DNA from: Flammula alnicola
Taxonomy: Eukaryota; Basidiomycota; Agaricomycetes; Agaricales; Strophariaceae
DNA length: 64,000 nt
Direction of reading: 5' to 3'
Assembly (NCBI GenBank): GCA_015499995.1
Contig: JADNRV010000009.1
Coordinates: 372,001-436,000 of the forward strand
In this document: one piece after another, positions 46,987 through 58,651 of the stretch
How positions within the stretch are numbered: the stretch's first letter is position 1
Layout of the letters: each line of letters begins with the position of its first letter
Translations under genes and position numbers: made by a program
Notes under the pieces: model-generated
What the model saw: only the letters and a program-made list of their open reading frames with translations
The model's database searches: none
What the model was told of the DNA's origin: nothing

Positions 46987-47180
46987 TCAGTCCATGGAGA
47001 ATAGACGTACGCTGCATTGGGCCATCTGCGCTCATAGAACGAGTCTTCATCGAGCCAACTTTCGGCGCTAAAACGTGTGGCATGTGTGAGTAAAATTGCG
47101 GCCAATAAAAAACGGACTGAGAGCCCAGGCATGAGCTCAATCAGTCCGTGGAGAATAGACGTACACTGCATTGGTCGTAA
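46888..47180. repeat. Two-copy tandem repeat, period about 155 bp
   Basis: Each copy begins CGAGCCAACTTTCGGCGCTA and continues with AACGTGTGGCATG, then ACTGAGAGCCCAGGCATGAG and GAATAGACGTAC. The first copy starts near 46888 and the second near 47044. Confidence 0.85.
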
Positions 47181-47463
47181 TGTGGGCCGTAACGTGCGCT
47201 ATATCTTTGGTGCTCCGGCGTTCCCTAGAAGCAAATTGGCTCAGCTGGGAGATAATAGTAAGCAGGATTGATCCAATTACGCCTGTGATGGATGTACCTT
47301 GCAGTAGAGACTGTTCGATGAAGGCGTTTTAAAGCTTGAAGGGAGAAAGAACCAGCAAAGATTTCAAGTGGGAATACATCGATGATCGATAGCCGCTGCA
47401 GTTGAACTTCTCGTGGACCTAACCTTACCCTAGGGTTTTCAGTCAGGCGTACTTGATACAGTA

Positions 47464-47699
47464 TACTGTACTAAATCAATCAATTCGTCAGTAGGTGTGA
47501 CCTGTGACCCAACTGACGAAATTTTGAATTCGTCAAATTACTATATTTGGACGATTTTGATGGATTTGTAAGCTTTTTGATGCACAGAATGACTGTTCCG
47601 GGGGGATTTTGGGGATTTTTGCTGTGACCTCTGTGACCTTTCGTCAAATTGGGTAGGCCTGTGACCTGTGACCGCCGAATTGATTGATTTAGTACAGTA
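47464..47699. mobile_element. MITE with TA target duplication (Tc1/mariner-like)
   Basis: A 236 bp unit has 24-bp inverted ends starting TACTGTACTAAATCAATCAA, followed inside by repeats of TGTGACC/TGTGACCT. It is flanked by TA at 47462-47463 and 47700-47701. No ORF is present. TIR and TA duplication fit a mariner-type non-autonomous element. Confidence 0.8.
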
Positions 47700-47700
47700 T

Positions 47701-47828
47701 AGTTTAATTATTCATTTAGTTGTATTATACAGGTAATAAGCTAGGGTACGGGGCTCAAAACCCGTATGCGCTTGATACAAGGGTATATAGTTTAGTTATT
47801 CATTTAGTTGTGTTATACAAGCAATAAG
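47701..47828. repeat. Direct repeat of about 40 bp
   Basis: agtttaattattcatttagt (47701-47720, extending to 47740) recurs at 47789-47828 with four base differences, 48 bp apart, just outside the MITE. Confidence 0.7.
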
Positions 47829-48169
47829 GGTGTTATAGTACCTGCCTGCTGCGCCATAGCAGTCGCTCTCATCCTTGCAAAGATTGTCACTGGCGCTGCC
47901 TGTCTCGATGCCCAGGGTTTCCAAACAGACGACGCCCATCTCGAGCAATCGACGACCAGCAACGACTTGAAGACTGCCCGAGTTACCGACAGCGAAGCTG
48001 GCGATTTGGATTCTATACAGCAGCTTGTCGACGGAGACAGTGTTTCCTTCTCCAGCCTGCTCGTGGAGCCTTCAACTTCATCCGACTCTGTCGACGATGA
48101 TATCATCGGGAAGCGAGAGGAATGGGGCGAGCGCAAGTCTAGGACAAGGTGAGTACCTAATATGTTCTC

Positions 48170-48830
48170 GAATGTGCACATTACTCACTGTGTGCTATCG
48201 CATGGCCATGGCCTGACCACGGCAGCCTGCCGACGAGACGATTGTCTCGTCCCGAGTCCTGCCATTTATGCGCCGCTCGTCTTTGTCGCTGGCTGGCCCG
48301 GCGAAGGTGCATCGTCCGTCCCACAACGAAGGTGCTCGAACGAGGGGAGAGGCGACGGCCTGGAGCCCAGATCTGCACGCGAAAGGGGGGAAGGGGGTGA
48401 GATACATCATATGGGCGGCTCTCGCTCATCGCGGCGCCCTGTCCGTGGTTTTTTGTGGGGCTGTGGGTGTCTTCATGCCGTTTCGGTACCCAGAGTGATG
48501 TTTTCTGCGCTAAAAATTGGCGTTGGGGTCAGCGGTGATGTAGGCGTGCAGGTGGTCACTTACTGGGGGAGATCTTTCTCCTCCTTGTCCTCCTCCCGCT
48601 CATCCTAGCTCGCGTTAGTGCGTTCGGTGGTCGTTTGGATTGCTGTTAACCCAGACGGCGACGACAAGCCGCCGTTGTTCATCGTTGTGCATGTGGTTGT
48701 GCCTTGCCGTTGTTGGTGGCTTTCATAGGCTCGCGGTGGGTTGGGTTCGTTTTCAACGTAGACGGTGGGCTACGGGAGCAGTGGTGGTGGCGGCTTGGTG
48801 CTCTCATCCTTCCCAAGGACCTTAACGAGG
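48170..48830 (+). repeat. Inner inverted repeat, left copy (R2)
   Basis: Matches 55215-55950 in reverse complement. Shared landmarks are GTTTCGGTACCCAGAG, GTCAGYGGYGATGTAGG, GGTGGTCACTTACTGG and a final GGTGGGCTACRGRAGCAG. The copies are diverged (many substitutions, small gaps). This type of repeat, with a translated VVTYWxxSFSS run, is familiar from basidiomycete genomes, but I do not know its class. Confidence 0.8.
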
Positions 48831-49265
48831 CCAACGTCTACAGAAGGGAGAGCGGCGGTCTTGGTTGCGACGCGGGTGCGGTGGCGCAAGAAGTCGCCGC
48901 CCAAATTGCACTGTAAAAAGGATATTTTGGTGAGTAGATAGTTTCCGATGTAATCTAGTACACTTTACTTACCTTTTTCTTGGGTTTCGGCAGCCAGAGG
49001 GCCAAGCGATCGATGACGATGAAAGTGGTGGAAGACGATCAGCCCGGTATGGACGTACTGCTGATCTCGTTGGTAAACAAAGGTCAACCAAGGCTCGGAA
49101 ATGTGTCTTCAAACTAATTCATGTCGCTGCAGGCCACGCACCCACCCAAAATTTTAAAAAATCACCCTTAAGGCTTCTAGGATAGCTTTTTAATGACCAC
49201 GGCAAAAAATGTTGAATAGAGGTGTAATATTAACTTGTTCAGGCTGTATCTATTCAATTCACAAG

Positions 49266-51164
49266 CTACCACTCGTCCAATCCGTCAGCGTCGTCTGGGT
49301 CCTGATCGCTAAATTCCACTTCAACAACCTCAAAATCTTCGTCGTTGTCTTCTAATCTATCCAATTGATTTTCCATAGCCGTATCTGGGAAAAGACTTAG
49401 CGGCTCATTTAACTTTGAGCAAACTGTTCACTTACCAAGTCCCCGGCCATTGTTTACACCACCCATGTAATAAGCACCATCTGGATCTGCGTTCTCTATG
49501 CCTCCGTACAGCTCCACCCCAGATGGTGGTACCGCATTTTCCATATCAACTTGCTCGTCCAGGATGTCGAGGTAAACTTGCCATTCCTCAATAAAATTTA
49601 CCGCATCATCCAGATGTTCGAATCGATGATGAAGCTCATGATAAATTCCCCACACATTCTCGGAGTTGATAGCTGGACTACCCATACTTTCATAAAGAAT
49701 TTTAGCATACCTGCCAAACTCCGGGGGAACGAGCTCAAAAACAGGATCGTCAGGTGGTGCAAATGCTTCCCGAACGTGATCAATTGCTGCTTGCTCCACT
49801 TGGATCTGCTCGGAAACTGTAATCAGGAGAGAAATGCGAGAAATAAGGTCTAACTTACCTTGAAGTCAAGACAACCAAAGCGCTCTGGGCTGTTGTATAT
49901 ATCATTTGGTACGCCATGAGGAAGAATCTTATTACGGTCCGCTCTTTTACGGCTGTTGTTGACGCGGTCAGCCCAAGCATCGAGTTCGGACTGGATGAAG
50001 GGAATAAATATCCAGCGAAAGACCAGGCTGAATGTGCAGTTAGCTTGTATATTTCCCGGTTGGTAATTTTAGTAGTAGAACTTACACATCAAGTGGGTGA
50101 TTGGTATCATACCAGCCATTTGTAACACCAGTCTCTAGCAGATCCTCAAATCCTGGAGTGAAGCGGCGTCGGAGTTGGGACCAGGTAATTTCAGGCTTTA
50201 CATTCTTCTTCTGCCGCATCCAACGATGCTGAATTGTTCCAGCTAAGCTGGGGTCATGCCAGTGATGCAAGGCAGTATGGCCATTCGCAATACCATAATT
50301 CTCAGAGCCGGGATCACTCTGAGAAATGAGAGGCATATCTGAAAATCAGATTAGATTATATTTTATTGACATATGCAATGAACTCACGTTTGAATCTCTC
50401 AACAAATTCCAAATAGTATGATAAAATGAGCTTTGGATTGCTATTCGTCCACCAGACCTTAATCCGATGAATTCGGCCAGGAAATGGATCAACCCCTGTA
50501 TGAAGAGCAAGTCCGAAACGTTTCCATTTGTCATGCTGGTCAACAGCCACCATGTCATTGACTCCAGCAGCCCAAAAGCGCCGGCGCTTAAGACGCCCAG
50601 CCTTACGCTGACGAACTAAGTCAGCCTCATATATGCGGAAGTAGACAACCACAAGATGTCTAGTATGAAGAATCATTCAGTGAGCAGATTGGGATAAAAT
50701 TTATATGACAGACCTGGAAACAGACATTCCCTTTTCATGAAAAAGGATCGACGTCATGTCACAGGCGCCTGCCTTCGGAAAGCGCTTCCTCAAGGCAACC
50801 ATTGCATCCCGAATACTCTCAATAGTATGACCTTGTTGCCTGGTCGATAGCAAGCCCATTCGTTTGCGAATACCTTTGTAAGATGTCATTCTGAAGGTCA
50901 TCAGTCTCGGTGAGAACATAGTCAACTGCATAGCCAATGAATCTTACCCGATTCCATATATTTCAGTATTGATATGCTCAGTCTTAAGGAGCTGCAGAAT
51001 TTCGACATCAGTTTTACGCATTTTCCAGTAAGTCAAGATATGAGGAGCGATGTCTTCTAGCGGTGCTATTCATAATCGAAGTCAATTTAGCCATTGAATA
51101 GCTTACAGCATGATTGAGACTCACGAAGCGGTTTGTGTTGATTTTTTTGAGGCATGGTCACCAT
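49266..51164 (-). CDS. Integrase-core (DDE-type) protein of the Agaricomycete repeat family
   Basis: Spliced from ATG 51164 (MVTMPQKNQHKP). The N-terminal part reads LEDIAPHILTYWKMRKTDVE, then YKGIRKRMGLLSTRQQGHTI and MVALRKRFPKAGACDMTSIL. The catalytic core has NDMVAVDQHDKWKRFGLALH (first Asp), SQSDPGSENYGIANGHTALH (second Asp) and RRRFTPGFEDLLETG (candidate Glu). It continues with RVNNSRKRADRNKILPHGVP, VPPEFGRYAKILYESMG, and an acidic C-terminus ending at 49266. I know this as an integrase-core family found in many copies in Agaricomycetes. No long gap or internal stop was seen in the spliced model. It is divergent from the alpha-kinase gene, 556 bp between starts. Confidence 0.8.
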
Positions 51165-51719
51165 GATAGGTTGAAAACCTGATGTACAACAATGAGACGC
51201 AAAGTTTGCACCTTTAAGTAGTCTTGGTCCAAGAGTATCTTGGAAAATTGCAGGAACTGTGATTGTTCAGGTTTGTAAGAAGTGAGGTTGAGTTCACGTA
51301 ACTCTTGCGAATTCTTCCCATTTACTCAGCGAAATGTGCCAGCATGGCGCATTTCTGATCACAGTGCAGCTGGATTGCAAAATTTCAGACGATAAGATCT
51401 TGTAGCTTTGTAAGAACAGTACGCGATTGAAATGCAACTGTACGCGATTGAAATGCAACTCTTGCAAATTAAACCTGTTTACTCAGCAGAAGACGCAAGT
51501 ATGGCTGGATTTTAGTCTTCTGCTAAAAATTCAGACGCCAGCATTGCGAATTAAAGTTGCAATCATGTGAATATAAGTGAAATTCAAATTGCTTCGGTTG
51601 TATTAGCCGCCAAACTCCAAGAATGTTTCACCAAGCTGCAGCTGAAATTGACCTATAAAACCCTTGAACATTACTTGCAGATTTTGGCACTCAAATTTCT
51701 CTCTATATCTTGCTGAACT

Positions 51720-54430
51720 ATGTCACTCAATGTCTTGCAGCTTGCTACCCAATTTACCCAAGATTCCATTGCCACTGTGGCAAGTCCTTGCGAGCGCCCA
51801 AGTTGTTCTACTATTATCCAGCCCGGCGAGAATCGCTTCCACTACAGCCCTGAAGGAAGGCCTGACCTTCCAGGACGATATGTATGCCAGTCATGCAGCA
51901 GGCATTACTTGAATAAGCAGTCAACCACTGCTCGTGTTGTGCCGACCGCTGCTATTTCCGGTAAGCGATATGTTTGGTTTCTAAAAATATCTCGGCGCTA
52001 ATTTCTCGGCAGGCTCACGTGCACCGTCTACGGGTGGTACCCCTCATGCTGCTCCGAATTCTGGTGCGCATGGTGGCAATTCCTCTATGCTAGTCCCAAA
52101 TTCTGGTATTTGTGGGACTGCTATCGATGTGTCAGTAATAAGAAGGATGATAAACGAGTCCCAGCGGCAAGGTACGTTGAACTATACCCCATCAAAATGC
52201 AGACTGGGATAAACTAATTGAGATCTATTGTAGGCGCTCACACTCCTCAGGGACATGTAACTGCGGTGTCTCAGCAAATCTCTAGAGCTCCTGCATTATC
52301 TCTTCCTGCTGTCAACAATCCGTCCATCTATCAACAGTTTTTTCAAAACTCAGCTCCTTCTTCCTCGCAACCCTCCTCTGGATATTCTTCTGCCCATCAC
52401 CAATACGAGGAAGAACGTCAGCGCTGGGCTGCCTCAGCTTACAAGATGCCTCCTCCTGGACAAATCCCTTTGCGGGCACGAAGCAAAACTGAGGTCCGGA
52501 TTCTGCTACAGGTGTCCTATTTACTATTGAGCGGTAAAGTTGAGAAGACCGTGAGTGAATACTTTCTATTCTCCACATTCCTAACTGACAATAATTTTAT
52601 ATGTCCAGGCTATTAGGGAAGGAATGCCGGTAGATTATGAGATTTATCCCCGCGCTCTTGCAGAGTTCATCAAATCCATGCTTCTCCCTCCCCTTAGCAA
52701 ATTAATCGAGGGATTTCCATGGGATTTCTCGACGATGGTTGTTCGCGAGACTACGAGCTGGCAAGACATCATGAAGGTGGATCCTTCTATTCCCTATTTT
52801 CAGGGAAGATTTTTGAAGGTGAAAACCGGCGCCAAATCGGATGGCTCTCACATATTTTCGGCGCCAAAAAACCCCATTGAGTTTGCTTTGATTGTTGACC
52901 GAGACCAATGGCTGAAAGCAGAGGACTACCGTGACAACAAAATTTCTGAGTACAGGCCAGTGAGCTCAATGCGTTCAGTGCGTTAATTTCTCAATTTTAA
53001 TTTATGATTTCTAATGCCTGTCAACATTAGATCACACCGGAAACTTTTCCTAAACGCAAAACGCCTCCCAGTCCTGAGAAGATTCGTACTTCTGCGCCTT
53101 TATTGGCCAAGAAGCCAAACCTCTCCTCATCCAGATCTTCTGCTATTGTATCGTCCTCGACATCCTATTCCATATATCAGGTCTGATTCATAACGAACTC
53201 CCTATCATTTAACTGACATTGCTCAATTTAGGAGTCTAAACCTAGCTTCAAACCGCTTGACCCTGATCAAGTTCGAAAGGGAATTCTTCTAGGTGGTAGT
53301 GGTGCTATAATGAAGCAGAAGAAGCAATGTGAGCTTTCAGTTTTCACGTTCACTTTCACGATGGATTTAAAGCATGAATCTTTTATTTCAGTTGACCTCA
53401 AAATTACAGAACCAGTGGCATGTTTCCTTATAAATGCTGTTCCGTTCGGTGATCTCTGCAGTAGCGAGAACATTGCAGGCAGCAAGAAGATAATCGACGA
53501 TCAGTCCAAGTTCCTTGGGTTCCTATCTTACGACAAAAGCGAACTTATCGGAAAAGGAACCTTCAAGACAGCACATCTCGCAACACTGGAATGGCTTTCC
53601 ATCTCCCCATCTGAAGGTCTTGGCGCGAAATCTTCTGAGCCAATCCCAGTGGCATTGAAAAGACCCTACGACGACGCCCAGTCTGGGATCAAGCGATTTA
53701 ACTACGCTGATGAGAGTAGGAAGATCCTTACCGAAGGAACCTTGCTCGGATGGGCAGACTCACTTCTTCGATTTGCTTACAATTTTATCAACAACTTTGT
53801 TGCTAATCACACTCCTGTTCCTTTCCCAATTCCGCAACTCCGCTTTGTGCAAGGCGCCATTGCATATGCAGAGAAATCCCTCAACAACACCTCTGCTGCT
53901 CCATCTGCAACGTCGCACAGGGCTGCCTATTTATTGGAAGAGCTCATCCCCGTTGACCATCCATTCATCAAGTACATTCACAACGCGGATGCTGTCCCAC
54001 TGCAGGATCCGGATGAGCCAGGTTATGAAATCGGAGTCTTCCTTTGCTTTATACAGCACATTCAGTTTGTTCATACGTACGGTCAGGCCTATATCTCGGA
54101 TTTCCAAGGTATGTAGAGATATTCTACACTGTCCAATTCACCTTGTTAACATTTTCATAATTATTCTAGGAGCGGGCGATCTCTTAACTGATCCCCAGGT
54201 CATGACCCACCCGTAAGTGTCATATCTTGCATTACATTTTTGCAAATCAAGACTGAAATTGACTTAGATCACTGGCTGAGCAAGGAAATCTCAAGGGCAT
54301 GTTATTCGGAGAAGGGAATGTAAACACGGCATTTGAGGCATTCACCACTCAACACAAATGCAACGATTACTGCAAATGGTTTCAGCTGGAGGAGTTTCCC
54401 ATCATTGAAGGTGGAGCCGAAGCAGAGTAG
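51720..54430 (+). CDS. Alpha-type (MHCK/EF2K) protein kinase
   Basis: ATG 51720 (MSLNVLQLATQFTQDSIATV). Residues ~20-60 carry a Cys-rich segment, CERPSCSTI ... GRYVCQSC, a likely zinc-binding module. A Ser/Pro-rich linker follows. The C-terminal kinase has LIGKGTFKTAHLATLEW and VALKRPY (catalytic Lys), then YLLEELIPVDHPFIKYI and the loop GAGDLLTDPQVMTHP (catalytic Asp, Gln). Next are LFGEGNVNTAFEAFTTQHKC and NDYCKWF, with the His/Cys/Cys zinc site at the end. Stop at 54430. These are all alpha-kinase hallmarks. Large expansions of this family exist in Agaricomycetes. Substrate unknown. Nine or so GT-AG introns were inferred. Confidence 0.85.
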
Positions 54431-55214
54431 CTGAAGCGACAGAATACATAGAATTATCTTTTCATTTGTCCTCTGAAGCGGCGTCGCGTGCAGTGTGCGT
54501 GCATGCATACATTTTATTTACTTTACATTGAGGACCGGGTCTTCAATTTTAAAATATAAAATGCTTCAAAATATCGAGGTTCTATATATTAAGCTTCATA
54601 TACTAACATTTTGTGAGAAGGAAGAGTAGGAAGGTCCAATAGAAATGACCAGATGCGCCGCGCGCGCGGTGCCACACCTGTAAGTGCGTCAAAAGTTTGA
54701 CTCTTGCACATTGTCACACAATTATCCATTCAAAGCTAATAAAAACAATTTTCCGGGCCACTGTGCATTCAATACAATCCATCTACTTTATTTCGAGAAG
54801 CCCTACTGTGCCCATGCCGTTTGTGCGCCGTTGGATGCGCTGAGCAGCACACTCGTCTGGACATTCAAATATTCAAACTCCGCTCGCACCATGAAAGTTC
54901 CATCACCTCCACCGTCGTTCAATGTTCAACGTTCATCACGCTGCCCACCAGCCGCAAACACCCCAGAAAAAGGTAAATGAAGTTTATCAAATGATATCTA
55001 AAATGATTCACTGACAAAACAAGCCCCTTTTTGCCGAGCAATTTGGTGCGCAGGCAATTTCAACTGCCACCACTATGCACGTCGCAACCACGGTGATTCA
55101 CCAGCAAGTCAGCCACCCACTGAGCGCGGCGATGCTGGCCAGGAAAAGCAGTAGCACACCAACGAGGAACAAAGTTAGGTAAATGGTAATACGCCCCGTA
55201 AAACGTCGCTAACC
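54431..55214. other. Spacer between the kinase gene and repeat R2'
   Basis: No gene supported. Contains a CG-rich run (gccgcgcgcgcggtgcc) near 54.66 kb and a short unassigned frame at 54.68-54.98 kb. Confidence 0.4.
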
Positions 55215-55950
55215 CCGCTTTTCGAGCAGAGGATCTGGGTACCTAAACAGCACCACACCACCACCGCTGCTTCTGTAGCCCACCGTTGACGTCGAAAGCG
55301 AGCCCAGCTAATCACGAGCCCACGAAAGCCATGACGAACAATGGCAATGGAGAACAACGAACTTCGCCGCCGCGGGCTACCAGCACCCAAACAGCCAACG
55401 ATCGCACTGACGCGGGCTAGGACAGGTGAGAGGGAGACGGCGAGGAGAAAGATGGCCACCAGTAAGTGACCACCCGCACCCCTACATCGCCACTGACCCC
55501 CCAACCCCCACTTTGAGGGCAGGAAACACCGCTCTGGGTACCGAAACGGCGAGACGACATCTCCAACCCCCACAAAACACCACCGATAAGGCACTGTGAC
55601 GGGCGAGAGCTACCAGGTATGTGGTAGCTCACCCTGTACGGCGCAGCTAACCCCCTTCCTCCCTTTCGCATGCAGGTCCGTGCTCGAGGCGGCCGCCTCT
55701 CTCCTCGTGCCTCGTTGAACCCCTCCATATGTGTTTCATGCGCGGGATGCTAACTCTACCTCCCTTTCCCTCCAGAAACAGAGCTCGAGACGGAATACGC
55801 CACCATCACCGACGAAAAGACGACGACACGGTCCACCATCGGCTCTACCCTCTTCGACAATGGCAGCCCAATCAATACACCACCAACGCTGCTGCCGGGC
55901 CTGCAATGCATTTGCGCTACCTCAGTGAGTAATTCCGTTTTCATTTCTTC
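55215..55950 (-). repeat. Inner inverted repeat, right copy (R2')
   Basis: Reverse-complement partner of 48170-48830. Together with the outer pair it gives the order R1-R2-cargo-R2'-R1'. Confidence 0.8.
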
Positions 55951-56100
55951 TTATGTAGCGTCATCTATGTAGTGGATTACCAGTCAATAAAATATTTTAT
56001 TCTTTCATGTAACTTGTACATCATAGTTAGGTATTGTGCAGGGTACATATCAGATCAATAAATTTTATTTCACCTAAATCTAATTCTACTACGCAGCCTA

Positions 56101-56268
56101 AGCACAACCTCTGATGTTGAATGGGGACAAGAAAATATATCGACAGATGGGGTGTCCGAGGTCCTTACGACCTAAAGATATCTCCAACATGTCAATATCA
56201 TCCGGCATTAGCAGCCGCGACCTATTTGTCAAAGCCTTTGGAGGCTTGACAGTCCGGCTTTCCATAAT
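56101..56268 (-). repeat. Outer inverted repeat, right copy (R1')
   Basis: Reverse-complement partner of 45736-45925. It encodes the same MGCPRSLRPKDISNMSISSG peptide (56150-56209 on the plus strand). Confidence 0.85.
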
Positions 56269-56273
56269 TTTTA

Positions 56274-56771
56274 TCAATGCAAAGGGCATCCCTGCCCGTT
56301 CGAACAATTGCTACCGGCCACTGCGACGGATGTGGTATTACTATCATACCAGGTATGCTTCAGCAACATCGCGACCCGTGATCCGCGGGGTAAATGGAAG
56401 CCTCCACACTTGCATGAAAGAAATGGGTAGCGACTAGCGAGCGACCTTTGATTGTTTAGCAGCAACAACGGAATCGAATTGAGTCCGACATTCGGACACA
56501 AAAGGCCTGGACGGGGCTGGGTTCTGTGAATGGGCAAAAAACTGACCGCAAACCCTTTACAAAGGCTCTCCACCATGTCTGGGTAGTTCTCCGGGAGATT
56601 GGCATCTCGCAGTAGCTTATCCCATTCCTCAACACGATATGGTGAGCACGGCTCATGAGCTCTCTGGGAACGAGGACAGGAGGTGTGAACCCCATGGGAT
56701 GGAGATGCGCAGCGCCGCAGCCAAAGAAGAGACGACGGCTGTGGAGCATGTGACTCTGGCACCCCTCGCAC
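56274..56771 (-). mobile_element. Retroelement ORF remnant
   Basis: The frame contains SPYRVEEWDKLLRDANLPEN, YPDMVESLCKGF and then a loss of frame. This layout (P-Y-x-x-x-x-W-x-x-x-L ... L-x-x-x-Y-P-x-x-V-x-x-L-x-x-G-F) resembles the segment ahead of the reverse transcriptase in basidiomycete retroelements. No RT is present. Weak call. Confidence 0.3.
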
Positions 56772-58651
56772 ACTGCCAATCGAAGTAGAGCGGTACTTTA
56801 CTTGAGTGGAGGAGAAGGTTTTTGCTGATCATCTGGAAGATTGCGCTGTGCGCATTGTTCCAGGTTCGTGACGCTGTGCACTCGGAACTTTGTGTTCGTG
56901 GCGGCCGAGGCATATGCGCAAGCGGATAGGCCATTACGCTGCGCACAAAGCCGAAGCGTTTGGGCGAGCTTGCGTCGACGTGGCGAAGGCAGTGAGCGGT
57001 CTCGTTGTCGATGAGGTGACGGAGAAGTCCCTTGGTATCGACCGACGACGAGGGTGGTGGTCGCGGTCACGGTCGCTTTCTCGCCTGTCTTTTTTTATCA
57101 AGGAGGGCATCGAGCTACTGGAGCGGGCATATGTGAGCGAAAGGGGGCGGCATGTGAACGAGCGGCAATCCAGCATAAATAAGCAGCAATTGACCATGAA
57201 CGAGCAAGAGAGTAGGGGATGCGCACAACGGATTACCGTGAGCGAGCAGAGAAAATGAGTGAGACGAGCAGAAAAAGGGATAAAAAGGCGAGATTAGTGA
57301 CTGTAAAATGAATTGGATGTGATAGAAAAACGTACCAGCCTGCAAGAGTTTCATATTGATGTTTGCTAAGCTATAAGGAGTAAAAGGTGACATTATGGGC
57401 CGTATGCCAGTGCTTATGCCGCTCGGATTAACAATGATAGAGGAGCAGGGCGCGACGCATGACAGAGATATCACCTCAACTGCGGCGAACTGAATATTTG
57501 CCCAAAACTTCATGAACATCTCGACCCGTAGCATTCGTGGGACCCCCTGGCAGAAACCTCCCATGAGAGTAAGGAATCATCGACAACCACGCGAGAATTC
57601 TTGAGCGCGTGTGCTGACCCCATCCAAGAATATTGTCAGACAGTGTTCACCGCCCGCCGCGCCGGAATCGCAAAAAAAAATTATTGAGAGCAACATTGGT
57701 TGTAAATGCCAAAGGGGAGCGTACATAATCACCCTTCCGCAATTTTTTAAGGACAGCTATTACTGTATCTGGAATATGGTTAGCCTTTTTCTCTCTCGTC
57801 TCATCTTTTGGGCTGAGTACTAGACCGATTCCGGCCCCTTCTAAAAGAGGAATGTGAGTCTCGAGGATCCTCGCGATCGATATATATAGAATTCCGTCTA
57901 ATTTCATCACGAGGCTATTTTGGGCGGCCAACTATTTTCAAATTTCTATCACTACTCGGTCTCCCTGGCGATGCGCACGTTTGACGCGGACGGCCTGTAT
58001 GACCTCGGCGGCCCAGGTGTCTTTGAAGAACGGGACGACATCATCGTTGGCCTTCTCGCCGTTTGTAAGGTCTCACGGACCGGGGGGGTTCGAAGTCTGG
58101 GCAGACTGCTTGATTGTCATTTTCTGGACGTTGGAAATTCACTTTTGCCTGAGTGTGATCATCACCCACACTGCGGACAGAGTTGTTTGGCGTGACAAAT
58201 CTCGCCAATTTGATTGGTTGGCCGGAAGGTAGGTTTGGCCGAAAGGGGGTGAAGGTTAGTGCATATGTATTGCGAAGGTCTGGCGGTCGCCCCTTGACCT
58301 CTTCCAGTTAATGCGCAGTAGCGAATGTGTCTGCCCCTTAGGTGTTCCATCAAAGCATATTTATGCCAGCGCATCAAAGCCCCACAATGAGTTGACAGCA
58401 CATACATATTATTTCTAGGGATCTCTCTGGCGATTGCCCCTTGAACTGTTCCACTCGAGCCTCTTCAATTTAACGCACATCGATGTCCGCATCCAAAGAG
58501 AAGGCAAATAAACTCCCGATCTCGTTTCGAGTAAAAGCGAACGGCTTCGAGTCCGTTCCCGTTCCTAGGCTTTCATTGCGCGTTTAATTACTCACTCCTA
58601 ACAGAGAGGACAGAAATCACCACCTCACGGTACCCTTCCTCCCACAAACGT
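56772..58651. other. Repeat-flank region, no supported gene
   Basis: The longest frames (56.89-57.26 plus, 57.12-57.56 minus) show no motif. A short purine-rich stretch and a homopolymer run (57.67 kb) are all I see. Confidence 0.4.
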
